A DNA stretch of 41,461 nt from Pyrinomonadaceae bacterium (GCA_013003215.1 JABDKD010000027.1:1-41461), one strand, 5' to 3'. Positions 1-8,586 are shown, counted from the stretch's first letter. Notes: a model not told the origin generated them from the letters alone. Program-made: numbers and translations.

Positions 1-1
1 G

Positions 2-133
2 GCGTGGGAAGCAGCTGAACCGGTAGCCGAAGAGGCTGAAACACCGGCGTGGGAGGAAGCTGAACCGGTAGCCGAAGAGGCTGAAACACCGGCGTGGGAA
101 GCAGCTGAACCTGAAGCTGAGGAAAGTCAGGAG
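2..133 (+). repeat. 45-bp in-frame tandem coding repeat
   Basis: Two nearly identical 45-bp units (2-46 and 47-91) differ at two adjacent positions, and a third, decaying copy starts at 92. Each encodes 15 acidic residues. High DNA identity between units suggests recent slippage expansion; more copies probably lie left of the window. Confidence 0.9.
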
Positions 134-928
134 TTTACACCTGATGAGTCATATTCAGCGGATGAGTCCTTTAGAGCCGACGATTCTTTTGAGTATCAAG
201 CACCCGATACGGATGAGTTCGAGGCTGCTGAAGATGTGTCACAGCCGTTTGAAGCCTATCAGGCAGATTCCGATGACAGCTTTTCAGAGTCTGTGGAACC
301 CGAGCCCTACGAATTTGAAGAAGGCGGAGAAGAAGGCGCTGAATTTGAAAGCCCTTCAGAAGAATACTCGTCATTTGACGGTCCTGCTGAAGAAGCTTCA
401 GAATTCGACAGTGCTGATGAGGCTCCGGCGTTTGAAGAAAGCTCTGAAGAGTATTCTTTCGAGCAGCCCGCAGAGGAACCTGCTCCCGCTGAAGAGTATT
501 CGTTCGAACAGCCCGCAGAAGAGCCTTCATTTGAAGAGCCTGCTCCTGTCGAAGATGTTCAGCCTGAGGCTCCGGTGGAATCTCCGGCACCTCCGGTGCG
601 TTCAAGGTTTGCTGACAGAAACCTTGATCTTCCGATCGAAGTTAGCGAAGACGAGCGTCGGCTCCATAACGATGCGAGGCGATTCGCACGGCTTCTGGTT
701 TCCGAGATCAAGCTTTATAACGAGCAAAAGGTTAAGGAAGGGCGCGAATCGAGCGACCTGTATGAACGCCTGCGCGAAGCGATTGACCGATCCCGTGAAA
801 TGTACGATAAGCGGGTTCAGCCGCCTGTCGCTGCGAAGTTTGATTACTTTAATTACGAACTGGTCAATACTCTTGCTGAAGGCGACGAAGGAAAACTGGG
901 CGGGAGCTATCCCGGCGCATCAGTTTAA
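2..928 (+). CDS. Acidic repeat-rich protein with conserved C-terminal domain (5' end outside window)
   Basis: The reading frame is open from base 2 to a TAA ending at 928, so the N-terminus is missing. The first 200 or so residues are a low-complexity Glu/Ala/Pro/Ser region, starting with 15-residue repeats of the form AWEAAEPVAEEAETP and moving into EEYSFEQPAEEP-like units; it is probably disordered. The last 100 residues are different: a charged helical block (RRLHNDARRFARLLVSEIKLYNE, then RLREAIDRSREMYDKRV and a tyrosine-rich FDYFNYELVNTLAEGD). I recall this block from Acidobacteria proteins of unknown function that often carry an N-terminal zinc ribbon, but that part is not visible here. 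An internal GTG at 236 could be called as a start but would only be an artefact of truncation. A terminator follows directly. Function unknown. Confidence 0.8.
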   Translation, partial: AWEAAEPVAEEAETPAWEEAEPVAEEAETPAWEAAEPEAEESQEFTPDESYSADESFRADDSFEYQAPDTDEFEAAEDVSQPFEAYQADSDDSFSESVEPEPYEFEEGGEEGAEFESPSEEYSSFDGPAEEASEFDSADEAPAFEESSEEYSFEQPAEEPAPAEEYSFEQPAEEPSFEEPAPVEDVQPEAPVESPAPPVRSRFADRNLDLPIEVSEDERRLHNDARRFARLLVSEIKLYNEQKVKEGRESSDLYERLREAIDRSREMYDKRVQPPVAAKFDYFNYELVNTLAEGDEGKLGGSYPGASV

Positions 929-949
929 CGACAGTCCAACCAGGTAATA

Positions 950-976
950 CCGTCCGCCACTTGGCGGGCGGTTTTT
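950..976 (+). terminator. Rho-independent terminator
   Basis: CCGTCCGCC (950-958) pairs with GGCGGGCGG (963-971), one wobble pair and a 4-nt loop, followed by five T residues. It lies 22 bp after the acidic-repeat gene. Confidence 0.9.
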
Positions 977-1097
977 ATTTTGGATAGGCATGACTTGAAA
1001 TTGTCGTGTCGTTCTCAGAGAATAAGATTCCTGTACTCCTCAAATCTCAAAGACAGTCTTGACGAGAATACCTGCATCAAACAGATCGGAGACAAAG

Positions 1098-3437
1098 ATG
1101 CTCAGAAATCGTATAGCCAACAACCTAAAGTCATTTTCTTCCTTCTTTATTCTCTTTACGGGAGCATTGATCGTGTTATGTGCGAGCTGTTCAGCGCAGC
1201 CCGCTATGAGCGAAGAGGTCGCTTTACGCAGCCTTCGTGAAACTACCGTCAAAGGAAAACTTCCGCCCGAATCGGTCGTGCAGAATATCGAAAGCCGATT
1301 TTCAGGTACCTCCACCGGGGCCTTGGCGAGGCTCCTAAGGGCGCGAATCCGTCTTGAAGCAGGTGATCCGATGGTTGCTGCTTCGTTGCTGCAATCCGAT
1401 CAATTCGCAAGAGTTACAGAACTGGCAGACTATGCGCTTTGGTTGCGGGGAAAGGCGTTGGTCGCCGCAGGAAATAGCGTAGGTGCGCAAACGGTCTTTG
1501 GCGAATTGGTATCCCGTTATCCAACTTCGATGCGCGCTCGGGATGCGCGATTGATGTGGGCCCAAAGCCTTTCAGATACAGGTAAACACGAGAGAATTCC
1601 GGGCGTTTTGACTCCCCTCATTCAAAAGAATGATGGAGAAGCCTTGCTGATCACATCTGAGTCTTTTGAGAAGCGGGGGCAGCGCGACCAGGCTTTTGAC
1701 TATTTGCGCAAGGCATATTTCTTAGCTGCAGGATCAAAAGCAGGGGATACAGCCAAAATGAAACTGGCAGAATTGGGGGACAACCTTGAGCCAAGGGAAA
1801 GTGGCGAAATACTTGCGCGCGCAAAGAGTCTGTTTGCAGAGTCGAAATACAGGGAAGCCGTTGACGCGTACGAGATTCTTGCAGGCACGTATCCCGAAAA
1901 AGTTAATGACGCCGCGCAACTCGAGAGAATTGTTTCATATTCCAAAATCAGGCAATTGGCACCCGCCGGCTTTCTGCTCGAAAAGATGAACCCGAGCTCA
2001 GAACTCAAGGCTGAAGCCTTTTATCACGTCGCAAACGGCTTTGCGAATACCAGGGATTGGCCATCCGTTTCGCGGACGATCGCTGCAATGCGGGCACGTT
2101 TTCCAAGAAGCGCCTGGACTCCGAAGGCCATGGTAGCCGTCGGTAATATCGCCGGAAAACAGAAGCGTTTCACGGACAAGAATTTCTATTTGAGATCCAC
2201 GTTGTCGGCATATCCGAATTCAGTTGAGAATGTGGACGCACATTTCGAGCTGGCCTGGAATCAGCATGAATTGAAAAGGTTCGCCGAGTCTTCCAAGCTT
2301 TTGACCGAGCATTTGGCGAGGTACGTGGACAAGGACACTTCGTACCGTGGGCGCTCAGGTTACTGGGCCGCGAGGGACTCCGAAAGAGCCGGGAAAATTG
2401 CGGCTGCCTGTGCACTTTATGACGCCACGGTCTATCGATATGGCGCAAACTGGTACGGCTACCAGGCACTGCAGCGGCTTGTGTCGCTTCGACGACGCGG
2501 TAAGTGTCAAACGACTCCCCAGTTTCCCGTGAATTCTCTTGTCCCTAAAGCCGTTAACAATCTCAAGATCGTAACGGTTGCAGCTGAGACCGCGACCAAG
2601 CTCGAATTGGACCGGGCCAGGAAAAGTGATCAGTTGAGCACTGTAGGGCTATTTGATTGGGCAATTGAAGAACTGAAAGAGGCGAAAAAGTCAGCGGACA
2701 ACAGCCCTTCCATAAACCTGGCGCTTGCGAAACACTATAGATTGAAAGGCGACAATGTCAGGGCACTCCTGGCGCTAAAGGTGAGCTATCCGGATTATTC
2801 GCAGATGTTCCCGGAAGAAATGGGCCGCGAGGAGTGGGATATATTTTATCCATTGATTCACTGGAATGACATAAAATACTGGGCGAAGCGTCGTAATCTC
2901 GATCCATATAATGTTGCCGGATTGATACGTCAGGAAACTATATTCGATCCGGATGCTCGTTCGAGAGCGAACGCATACGGTTTGATGCAGTTGCTTGTAC
3001 CGACTGCACGTTCGATGGCGAGAAAGTATGGTGCCAAGTCATCGCGGATAACCGCCTCGTCTCTTTATCACCCGCCTCTGAATATTGAATTGGGCACGGC
3101 GTACATGCGGGAACAGTTGAGCAAGTATGGTCGGATCGAGTATATGTCAGTGGCGTACAATGCCGGTCCGGGTCGCGTGGTGTCATGGCGCAGGAAGCTT
3201 CCGCTGGCTATTGATGAATTTGTCGAAGAGATCCCATTTGGGGAAACCAGGGGTTATGTAAAGGGAATAATTCGAAACTCGGCACAGTATAGAAGACTCT
3301 ATGATATTTCCGGTAAGTTTAAGTCCAATGTCGGGGCGAATCCGATACGGGCGGGTCTGGACAAGCTGACTCAGGAACAGTTTGCTTCAGAGAACCCGGA
3401 AATCAGGGCGGATCGCGAAAAGAAGATCGCAGACTAA
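1098..3437 (+). CDS. Soluble lytic transglycosylase (Slt70/GH23 family)
   Basis: Cleaves the MurNAc-GlcNAc bond of peptidoglycan in the cell envelope, leaving 1,6-anhydro ends. About 780 residues: an N-terminal hydrophobic export signal (roughly residues 12-35, ending near a Cys-Ser-Ala-Gln site that could be a lipobox), a long alpha-helical TPR/U-shaped region, then the SLT domain. Catalytic Glu is residue 613 in RQETIFDP, followed by AYGLMQ (626-631) and AYNAGP (686-691), the three family motifs. An in-frame TTG at 1059 exists, but the ATG at 1098 has GGAG six bases upstream and puts the signal peptide at the N-terminus. Domain order and length are close to Slt70-like proteins with extra TPRs. 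Its TAA overlaps the stop codon of the opposing ppx/gppA gene. Confidence 0.93.
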   Translation: MLRNRIANNLKSFSSFFILFTGALIVLCASCSAQPAMSEEVALRSLRETTVKGKLPPESVVQNIESRFSGTSTGALARLLRARIRLEAGDPMVAASLLQSDQFARVTELADYALWLRGKALVAAGNSVGAQTVFGELVSRYPTSMRARDARLMWAQSLSDTGKHERIPGVLTPLIQKNDGEALLITSESFEKRGQRDQAFDYLRKAYFLAAGSKAGDTAKMKLAELGDNLEPRESGEILARAKSLFAESKYREAVDAYEILAGTYPEKVNDAAQLERIVSYSKIRQLAPAGFLLEKMNPSSELKAEAFYHVANGFANTRDWPSVSRTIAAMRARFPRSAWTPKAMVAVGNIAGKQKRFTDKNFYLRSTLSAYPNSVENVDAHFELAWNQHELKRFAESSKLLTEHLARYVDKDTSYRGRSGYWAARDSERAGKIAAACALYDATVYRYGANWYGYQALQRLVSLRRRGKCQTTPQFPVNSLVPKAVNNLKIVTVAAETATKLELDRARKSDQLSTVGLFDWAIEELKEAKKSADNSPSINLALAKHYRLKGDNVRALLALKVSYPDYSQMFPEEMGREEWDIFYPLIHWNDIKYWAKRRNLDPYNVAGLIRQETIFDPDARSRANAYGLMQLLVPTARSMARKYGAKSSRITASSLYHPPLNIELGTAYMREQLSKYGRIEYMSVAYNAGPGRVVSWRRKLPLAIDEFVEEIPFGETRGYVKGIIRNSAQYRRLYDISGKFKSNVGANPIRAGLDKLTQEQFASENPEIRADREKKIAD

Positions 3438-5005
3438 ACGTTGGACTTTTTCTTTCGATACTCGTCCGGTTTCTCTTTCAATACGATCAGATTACACTCG
3501 AAGGCCTTTTCGAAGGCCTCCTTTTTCATGTTGATGGCATTAATCTCGGCCTTAACACTTCGATGCGAGATCAACACGAGCTCAATGTCCTTTCCTCTCC
3601 TTCTGATCTTGATGTCTTTAACCTTACTTTCGTAACCTCTGTCCAAACCATCTGCGATCCTCAATATCGCGCTCATCTCGTCAACCGTTCTGCGGTTCTT
3701 GTTTGAGAGCGACGTGTAATCGATGTGTGAAGCCTTTGGGAGTGCTTTTCTGTGATAGCGCGCAATGTTCGAGATCACAGTCTTTTCTGATTCCGTAAAA
3801 CCGGTCATTTCTGAGTGCTTTATCAGGTAAAGTGAGTGTTTGTGATGTGCCTCGTGCGAGATGTGATAGCCGACATCGTGGAGCAGTGCACCTGCGGCTA
3901 GCAATGTTCTCTTGTATCTCTCCAGATCGAATTCACTGCTTAATTCATCGAAGATCTTTTCCGCCATCGAAGCGACCTGAATAGCGTGTTTCTCTTCGTA
4001 TCCGAATCTGCGGCCAATAGCGAAAACGTCCCGGAGCTTGAGGTCTGAAACATCGGGCACAGGTCGAAGTTCCTCGATTTCAAGCTTGTCTAAATAGTCA
4101 ATAATGACACCCTCACGAAGCGCATACGGGCAGGTCCTTAGTACGTCCATCCCGAGTTTCTTCATGACCAGTTCGAGTATCTGTGCGCCCGCAACGATGA
4201 CTTCTGCTCTTCTTGCACTGATTACCGGAATATCTGCCCGCTCTTTCTGCGACAAACCAGCTAGTTTCTTGTTTAACTTCCTAAGCTTCTGATATTCAAT
4301 AGGAGGCACCTTTTCAAGCGAATTCGCCGACATGTAGTTCAAAAGCGCAGCTGTGTTGAGAATCGTTCCGGAAGTGCCGGTGGAAATATTCCACTCTTCG
4401 CCGCGCATCTTTCTTGACGGTTGCGAAAGCGCAAAATGAATCTCTTCTCTCACGCGGTCCAGATCCGCCTTTGTTGGGGGATCAGAATGAATAAACATCT
4501 CGGTAAGGCCGACGGCACCGAGTTTCATTGAAAATAGCTTTTCCGGCTTTCCGTTCTTCATCAGTGACAACTCGGTCGAACCGCCACCGATATCGATGTT
4601 CAAGAGAGAAGAATCTTCCTTGCCAAAGTACTGTGCGGAAGCGATCCCAATCAACCGTGCCTCCTCCATGGAAGGAAGTACCTCCACGTGAATGCCTGTT
4701 TCCTCTTCAACTCTTTCGACAAAATCCGAAGCGTTCTGGGCTTGGCGCACGGAAGCTGTCGCAACCGCCACAATGAAATCAGCCTCGCGCGTTTCTGCAA
4801 TCGAGCGGAATCTTCCGATCGCATCCGCGGACAAGCGAATTGCCTCGTCAGAAAGAAATCTCTTTCGGAGGGTTTCCTGCCCCAGACGAAGTCGTTCCCG
4901 ATCCTGTGTAATTATTGTGAATGAATCACTTGCGGCTGCCTCAACAACTGCCAGTTTGAGTGAATTGGAGCCAATGTCGATGGCAGCGATTCTTCTTGTT
5001 TTCAT
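3434..5005 (-). CDS. ppx: Exopolyphosphatase / pppGpp phosphatase (Ppx/GppA) with HD domain
   Basis: Hydrolyses terminal phosphate from polyphosphate or the 5'-phosphate of pppGpp, linking phosphate storage to the stringent response. The N-terminal ASKHA fold shows the phosphate-binding motifs IAAIDIGSNSLKL (residues 6-18) and IDIGGGSTELSL, then GAVGLTEMF. After about residue 310 an HD-type helical domain follows, with HDVGYHISHEAHHKHS as its metal-binding signature. The length of 523 residues matches long Ppx/GppA forms. The ATG at 5005 lies in a 38-bp gap from the divergent CBS gene, so the two share a promoter region; downstream it meets the transglycosylase tail-to-tail. PhoB/PhoR genes 1 to 3 kb away suggest a phosphate-related neighbourhood. 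Ppx and GppA activities cannot be separated from sequence. Confidence 0.92.
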   Translation of the reverse strand: MKTRRIAAIDIGSNSLKLAVVEAAASDSFTIITQDRERLRLGQETLRKRFLSDEAIRLSADAIGRFRSIAETREADFIVAVATASVRQAQNASDFVERVEEETGIHVEVLPSMEEARLIGIASAQYFGKEDSSLLNIDIGGGSTELSLMKNGKPEKLFSMKLGAVGLTEMFIHSDPPTKADLDRVREEIHFALSQPSRKMRGEEWNISTGTSGTILNTAALLNYMSANSLEKVPPIEYQKLRKLNKKLAGLSQKERADIPVISARRAEVIVAGAQILELVMKKLGMDVLRTCPYALREGVIIDYLDKLEIEELRPVPDVSDLKLRDVFAIGRRFGYEEKHAIQVASMAEKIFDELSSEFDLERYKRTLLAAGALLHDVGYHISHEAHHKHSLYLIKHSEMTGFTESEKTVISNIARYHRKALPKASHIDYTSLSNKNRRTVDEMSAILRIADGLDRGYESKVKDIKIRRRGKDIELVLISHRSVKAEINAINMKKEAFEKAFECNLIVLKEKPDEYRKKKSNV

Positions 5006-5011
5006 CGATAC

Positions 5012-5020
5012 TGCTATAGT
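5012..5020 (+). promoter_or_regulatory. Extended -10 promoter element, possibly bidirectional (ppx / CBS gene)
   Basis: TGC-TATAGT (5012-5020) is a good extended -10 for the CBS gene. The core CTATAG is palindromic, so the minus strand reads TACTAT/TATAGC, a usable -10 for ppx; a minus-strand TTGCGA lies 16 bp upstream of TACTAT. If used, ppx transcripts would start only a few bases before its ATG. Confidence 0.5.
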
Positions 5021-5043
5021 AATTCGAACCGGGACATTCGCAA

Positions 5044-5547
5044 ATGCCGGTTTTTGAATATTGGGGCCGAATGCACCTTTTTAAGAATATGAAAGTAAAA
5101 GAAATAATGACGAGATCAGTAGGTACTTGCAGTCCTGCGGATTCACTCGCAGATGCGGTCGCCGTAATGTGGGAGATGGATTGTGGCGCAGTACCGATTC
5201 TGATTGACGACAAGCCGGTTGGGATAGTTACCGACAGAGATATTGCAATTGCTTTGACCACGCGAAATGCAGTCGCATCCGATGTTTCGGTGTGCGATGT
5301 GATTGGACGTAACCTTGTTACCTGCGGCGAAAAGGAAAAAGCGACGAAGGCACTAAAGAAGATGGAGCGGTTTGGTGTGCGTCGCTTACCGGTCGTCAAC
5401 AAGAAAGGAAGATTGACGGGACTGGTTGCGCTTTCCGATATCATTAACGCCTCCGGTAAGAACAAAAAGCTTAGGAAGAAGGTACTCAAAACGCTCCAGG
5501 CGATTTCGAAACCACATCCGATCGTCCTGTTCGAGAAAGCAGAATGA
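5044..5547 (+). CDS. CBS domain-pair protein
   Basis: A stand-alone Bateman module: two CBS domains (VKEIMTRSVGTCSPADSLADA..., then VCDVIGRNLVTCGEKEKATKA...) that usually bind adenosine nucleotides and regulate a partner. The GIVTDRDIAIAL and GLVALSDIINA segments are typical CBS helix-2/strand motifs. No other domain is present. The start is uncertain: ATGs at 5044, 5071 and 5089 are all in frame and none has a strong ribosome site; homology begins at the last one. It is divergent from ppx and lies 17 bp before sixA, so a nucleotide-sensing role near phosphate genes is possible but inferred. Confidence 0.88.
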   Translation: MPVFEYWGRMHLFKNMKVKEIMTRSVGTCSPADSLADAVAVMWEMDCGAVPILIDDKPVGIVTDRDIAIALTTRNAVASDVSVCDVIGRNLVTCGEKEKATKALKKMERFGVRRLPVVNKKGRLTGLVALSDIINASGKNKKLRKKVLKTLQAISKPHPIVLFEKAE

Positions 5548-5564
5548 AAACCGATCAAAGATAA

Positions 5565-6062
5565 ATGAAGACTCTTTTCGTACTTAGACACGCAAAATCC
5601 AGTTGGGACCATCCCGAACTGAGTGACTTCCAGCGTCCTCTGAACCCGCGGGGCAAGCGGGCTGCGCCGCGAATTGGTGCGGAAATGACGGCGCGCGGGT
5701 ATGAACCCAAGCTGGTGTTGAGTTCATCCGCTGAAAGGGCAAAAGAAACGACCAGGCTAGTTCTTGAAGGTGCCGGTATTGAACCCGAGATTAGATTTGA
5801 CCGTGAGATCTACGGAGCCGCTGCAAATACTCTGTTGTATATCGTCGCCCAAGTGCCTTCGAATGTTGGTTCGGTGATGATTGTCGGTCATAACCCCGGT
5901 TTTGAGATGTTGGTTGCCGGCTTGACGGGAGAGTCGCGAAGGATGCCGACTGCTGCCCTTGCTGCAATTGAATTTGAAACTGAGAGTTGGGATCAGCTAG
6001 AAGCGGGAATGGGGGTATTGAAAGATCATTTGGTCCCGAAAGAGCTCAAGAAATCTTCCTAA
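5565..6062 (+). CDS. sixA: SixA-type phosphohistidine phosphatase (histidine phosphatase superfamily)
   Basis: Small (165 aa) branch-1 histidine phosphatase that removes phosphate from phosphohistidine in signalling or PTS proteins. The N-terminal LFVLRHAKSSWDHPELSDFQRPLNPRGKRAA carries the catalytic RHA motif and the SDFQRPLNPRG segment typical of SixA-like proteins; SSSAERAKETTRL and IVGHNPGFE supply the other phosphate-pocket Arg and His. Domain-only, cytoplasmic. It follows the CBS gene by 17 bp and precedes the PhoB-type regulator by 61 bp. Close spacing to a two-component pair makes a role in dephosphorylating signalling histidines plausible, but this is inferred. Confidence 0.88.
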   Translation: MKTLFVLRHAKSSWDHPELSDFQRPLNPRGKRAAPRIGAEMTARGYEPKLVLSSSAERAKETTRLVLEGAGIEPEIRFDREIYGAAANTLLYIVAQVPSNVGSVMIVGHNPGFEMLVAGLTGESRRMPTAALAAIEFETESWDQLEAGMGVLKDHLVPKELKKSS

Positions 6063-6123
6063 ACTCTTAACATTTCTGTAAGGTCCGTTCGCAGCACACA
6101 CGTAGTACACTCTTGGAAAGTAC

Positions 6124-6852
6124 ATGACCATTTTAGGGTCCGGTGATCATGAGCAAATGAAACCATACATTCTGATTGTAGAAGACGAAGAAGACATTGC
6201 GGAGAGCCTTCGCTATAACCTTGAACGCGAGGGATTCAAGTCACGTATCGCCGAATCCGGGGAAAAAGGACTGCGGATGGCGTTGGATGAAAATCGTCCC
6301 CCATCAATTCTCCTGCTTGATATCATGCTTCCGGGAATGAACGGCATCGAGCTCTGCAGGCGTTTGCGAAAAGAACCAACGACCGAAAAAATTCCCGTCA
6401 TCATGCTCACGGCAAGGGCGTCGGAGTCAGACAAAATCGAAGGTCTCGACATAGGGGCCGATGATTACATAACAAAACCTTTCTCCTTAAAGGAAGTGAT
6501 TGCCAGAGTACGTGCCGTGCTCCGGCGTGTCGACCGCGACGACATGGAACGTTATGAAGATGAACGTTTAAAGGTTGATTTCATCGAAATGCGGGCCCAC
6601 TGCGACGGTAACGAGGTGAAGCTGACTCGAAAGGAATTTGGACTGCTAACACACCTTACAAAGAATGCGGGACGCGTAGCAACACGACAGAATCTACTTG
6701 ATAACGTCTGGGGATATAGCTATTTTGGGGATACGCGAACGTTGGATGTACATATTCGGCGATTGCGCCAGAAGCTTGGGGATTGCGGTGATTGTATCGA
6801 GACCGTAGTGGGTGTCGGCTATAGGTTTGTAGGCTATCAATCCCAGGACTAA
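6124..6852 (+). CDS. phoB: PhoB/OmpR-family response regulator
   Basis: A receiver domain (ILIVEDEEDIAESL acidic pocket; phospho-acceptor Asp in LLLDIMLPGMNG; conserved Lys in DYITKPFS) followed by a winged-helix DNA-binding domain (VKLTRKEFGLLTHL ... TRTLDVHIRRLRQKLGD ... GVGYRF). PhoB-like regulators activate phosphate-starvation genes by binding direct repeats near -35. The ATG at 6124 has GGAAAG upstream; an alternative ATG at 6157 gives 231 aa, which fits PhoB length better and begins exactly at the domain. The sensor kinase follows after 12 bp, so both are co-transcribed. The specific assignment to phosphate rests on the kinase pairing and the nearby ppx, and is not proven. Confidence 0.87.
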   Translation: MTILGSGDHEQMKPYILIVEDEEDIAESLRYNLEREGFKSRIAESGEKGLRMALDENRPPSILLLDIMLPGMNGIELCRRLRKEPTTEKIPVIMLTARASESDKIEGLDIGADDYITKPFSLKEVIARVRAVLRRVDRDDMERYEDERLKVDFIEMRAHCDGNEVKLTRKEFGLLTHLTKNAGRVATRQNLLDNVWGYSYFGDTRTLDVHIRRLRQKLGDCGDCIETVVGVGYRFVGYQSQD

Positions 6853-6864
6853 CCCGGATTTAGT

Positions 6865-7914
6865 TTGATTAACGAAGCAAAGATTGACGAAGAACCGCGT
6901 TTTCGGCTTTCAGATATTTTCCGAACAATTCGAGAGGGAATACTGATTGTCGGCACCGATATGTGTGTCTCTGCTTCCAATGAAGCCGCGGACGAGGCTT
7001 TCGGACGTGATTCATCTTCATTGAAAGGAATGCGTTTGAGCGAAGTAATTCGCGACTTCGTGCTTCACAAAGCATTCAAAAAAGCGATTAAGAAGAAAAA
7101 ATCGTCGGAGGTCAGGATCGAGATTCTCGGTAAGGATCGAAAGATCTTTGACGTTGTTGTTTCCCCACTCGATCTTTCCGATGAGTACGCGGCGATTTGC
7201 CTTTTTTATGATGTAACAAGGGTAGAATCGCTCGAACGGGTGCGACAGGTTTTCCTCTCAAACATCTCTCATGAATTAAGAACACCGCTCACGTCTATTC
7301 TTGCTTTTGTCGAAACTCTGGAACAGGGGGCAATCGATGACGACGAGAATAAGCACAGGTTTTTGGAGATCATTAAAAAGAACGGCGAGAGGATGAACCT
7401 GCTCGTAGATGATATCTCTGAGCTTTCCTCGATTGAGGCCGGGCAAGTGAGAGTCTCTCCTGCGATGATCGACGCAGCAAAGCTGGCTGATGAACTAATA
7501 TCGAGTCTTTCGTCTCAGGCTCAAAAGCGGAAAATCACGGTAACAAATGCGATTCCCGAAGGTACAAAAGTATATGCGGATGTCGTTCGACTGCACCAGA
7601 TGCTTACGAATCTCGTTGTAAACGCTATCAAGTTCAACAACCCGGGCGGCAATGTGACCATCAGCGCCGAGAGTCTTAATGAAGATGTTGCGATCCACGT
7701 TGTGGATGATGGAGAGGGTATTTCCAGGGAGCATCAGCAACGAATTTTTGAGCGCTTTTATCGTGTGGACAAAGCGCGATCACGTGAAGTCGGCGGCACA
7801 GGACTAGGGCTTGCGATCGTGAAACACCTGGCGCGACTGCATGGCGGGGAAGTCCGTGTCTCCTCTCAACTAGGGAAAGGGACCGATTTCTCGATCGTTT
7901 TGCCAAAACGTTAA
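6865..7914 (+). CDS. phoR: PhoR-like sensor histidine kinase lacking transmembrane segments
   Basis: A 349-aa kinase: PAS-like N-terminal domain (about residues 12-120), HisKA with phospho-acceptor His136 in NISHELRTPL, and HATPase_c with N-box VVNAIKFNNPGG, G1 DDGEGIS, F/G2 FYRVDKARSREVGGTGLGLAIVKH. The catalytic half is typical of the PhoR/PhoR-like group. Unlike classical PhoR there is no hydrophobic segment before the PAS domain, so the protein appears cytoplasmic. The likely start is TTG at 6865, 12 bp after the regulator's stop; no better ATG exists in the N-terminal region. It may sense an internal ligand or depend on a membrane partner such as PhoU/PstB, not seen in the window. Confidence 0.88.
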   Translation: MINEAKIDEEPRFRLSDIFRTIREGILIVGTDMCVSASNEAADEAFGRDSSSLKGMRLSEVIRDFVLHKAFKKAIKKKKSSEVRIEILGKDRKIFDVVVSPLDLSDEYAAICLFYDVTRVESLERVRQVFLSNISHELRTPLTSILAFVETLEQGAIDDDENKHRFLEIIKKNGERMNLLVDDISELSSIEAGQVRVSPAMIDAAKLADELISSLSSQAQKRKITVTNAIPEGTKVYADVVRLHQMLTNLVVNAIKFNNPGGNVTISAESLNEDVAIHVVDDGEGISREHQQRIFERFYRVDKARSREVGGTGLGLAIVKHLARLHGGEVRVSSQLGKGTDFSIVLPKR

Positions 7915-7962
7915 GATTCAACCACATCCCGCCGATTTTTTCTCAAGAATCGGTGCAAATTG

Positions 7963-7971
7963 TGCTATAAT
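7963..7971 (+). promoter_or_regulatory. Extended -10 promoter of carD
   Basis: TGC-TATAAT is a perfect extended -10. No good -35 is seen 16-18 bp upstream. The predicted start near 7978 gives a leader of about 84 nt before carD. A perfect -10 with a poor -35 is what CarD-type factors are known to influence, so autoregulation is conceivable. Confidence 0.75.
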
Positions 7972-8061
7972 ACATTCATCCTAAAAACTGGACGAAAGGC
8001 GGATTGTAACAAAGGCATTCGTTTCCCCACGCCCCGTTGTTAAATCTTTATGGAGGTATGT

Positions 8062-8586
8062 ATGGAACTTAGCGTAGGACAAAAGGTTGCTTACCCAAAC
8101 CAAGGGGTATGCATGATCGAGGACATTGAGAAGAAGGAGATCGCAGGAAACAATATGAAGTTTTATTCACTTCGTGTTCTCAGTGATAACTCGACGATAT
8201 TTGTACCTATGGCGAACGCCGAAGCAGTCGGTTTAAGACCGATCATCGGTAACAAGCAGTACAAGAGCCTGCTCAATCACTTGAAAAAGGATTTTGAAAC
8301 GGTATCTGATGACTGGAAAGTTCGGTCACGGGAATTCAATGACAAGCTTCAGTCCGGAGATATTTTTGAGGCGGCGGACGTGCTTAAGAAGCTTACTTTT
8401 CTTAGTAGTGAGAAGAAGCTTTCGTTCAGAGAGCAGAGCTTACTTGAGAAAGCAAAGTTTTTGATCGTATCCGAATTGAGGAATGCGAATTTTGGTAACG
8501 AAAAGAAACTTGAGCAGAAGATCGACGAGTTAGTCGAGAACGCCTGCAATTGCCACGATATCGATGAAGATGAGACGGGTCACTAA
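8062..8586 (+). CDS. carD: CarD family transcription factor
   Basis: CarD binds the RNA polymerase beta subunit and stabilises open promoter complexes. The N-terminal RNAP-interaction domain is clear (LSVGQKVAYPNQGVCMIEDIEKKEIAGN ... FYSLRVLSDNSTIFVPMANAEAVGLRPII), followed by the alpha-helical DNA-binding part with KKLTFLSSEKKLSFREQSLLEKAKFLIVSELR. About 174 aa, the usual size. An upstream in-frame ATG at 8050 overlaps the GGAGG ribosome site (8052-8056), which is correctly placed for the ATG at 8062; the latter is chosen. It has its own promoter upstream and a strong terminator downstream, so it is probably monocistronic. Confidence 0.93.
   Translation: MELSVGQKVAYPNQGVCMIEDIEKKEIAGNNMKFYSLRVLSDNSTIFVPMANAEAVGLRPIIGNKQYKSLLNHLKKDFETVSDDWKVRSREFNDKLQSGDIFEAADVLKKLTFLSSEKKLSFREQSLLEKAKFLIVSELRNANFGNEKKLEQKIDELVENACNCHDIDEDETGH

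Noticed and set aside
171-605. Minus-strand ORF of 144 aa inside the acidic-repeat gene
   Set aside because: Antisense shadow of a repetitive coding region; composition is Leu/Arg/Gln-rich as expected from reversed GAA/GCT codons.
4941-5612. Minus-strand ORF of 223 aa over the CBS gene
   Set aside because: Antisense to a clear CBS protein and overlapping ppx; no motifs.
6063-6123. Possible Pho box upstream of phoB
   Set aside because: One TTAACA-like half-site and a partial second copy; spacing does not match a Pho box well enough.
7933-7953. CCGATT/AATCGG hairpin as phoR terminator
   Set aside because: Six-base stem with 9-nt loop and no T-run after the stem on either strand.
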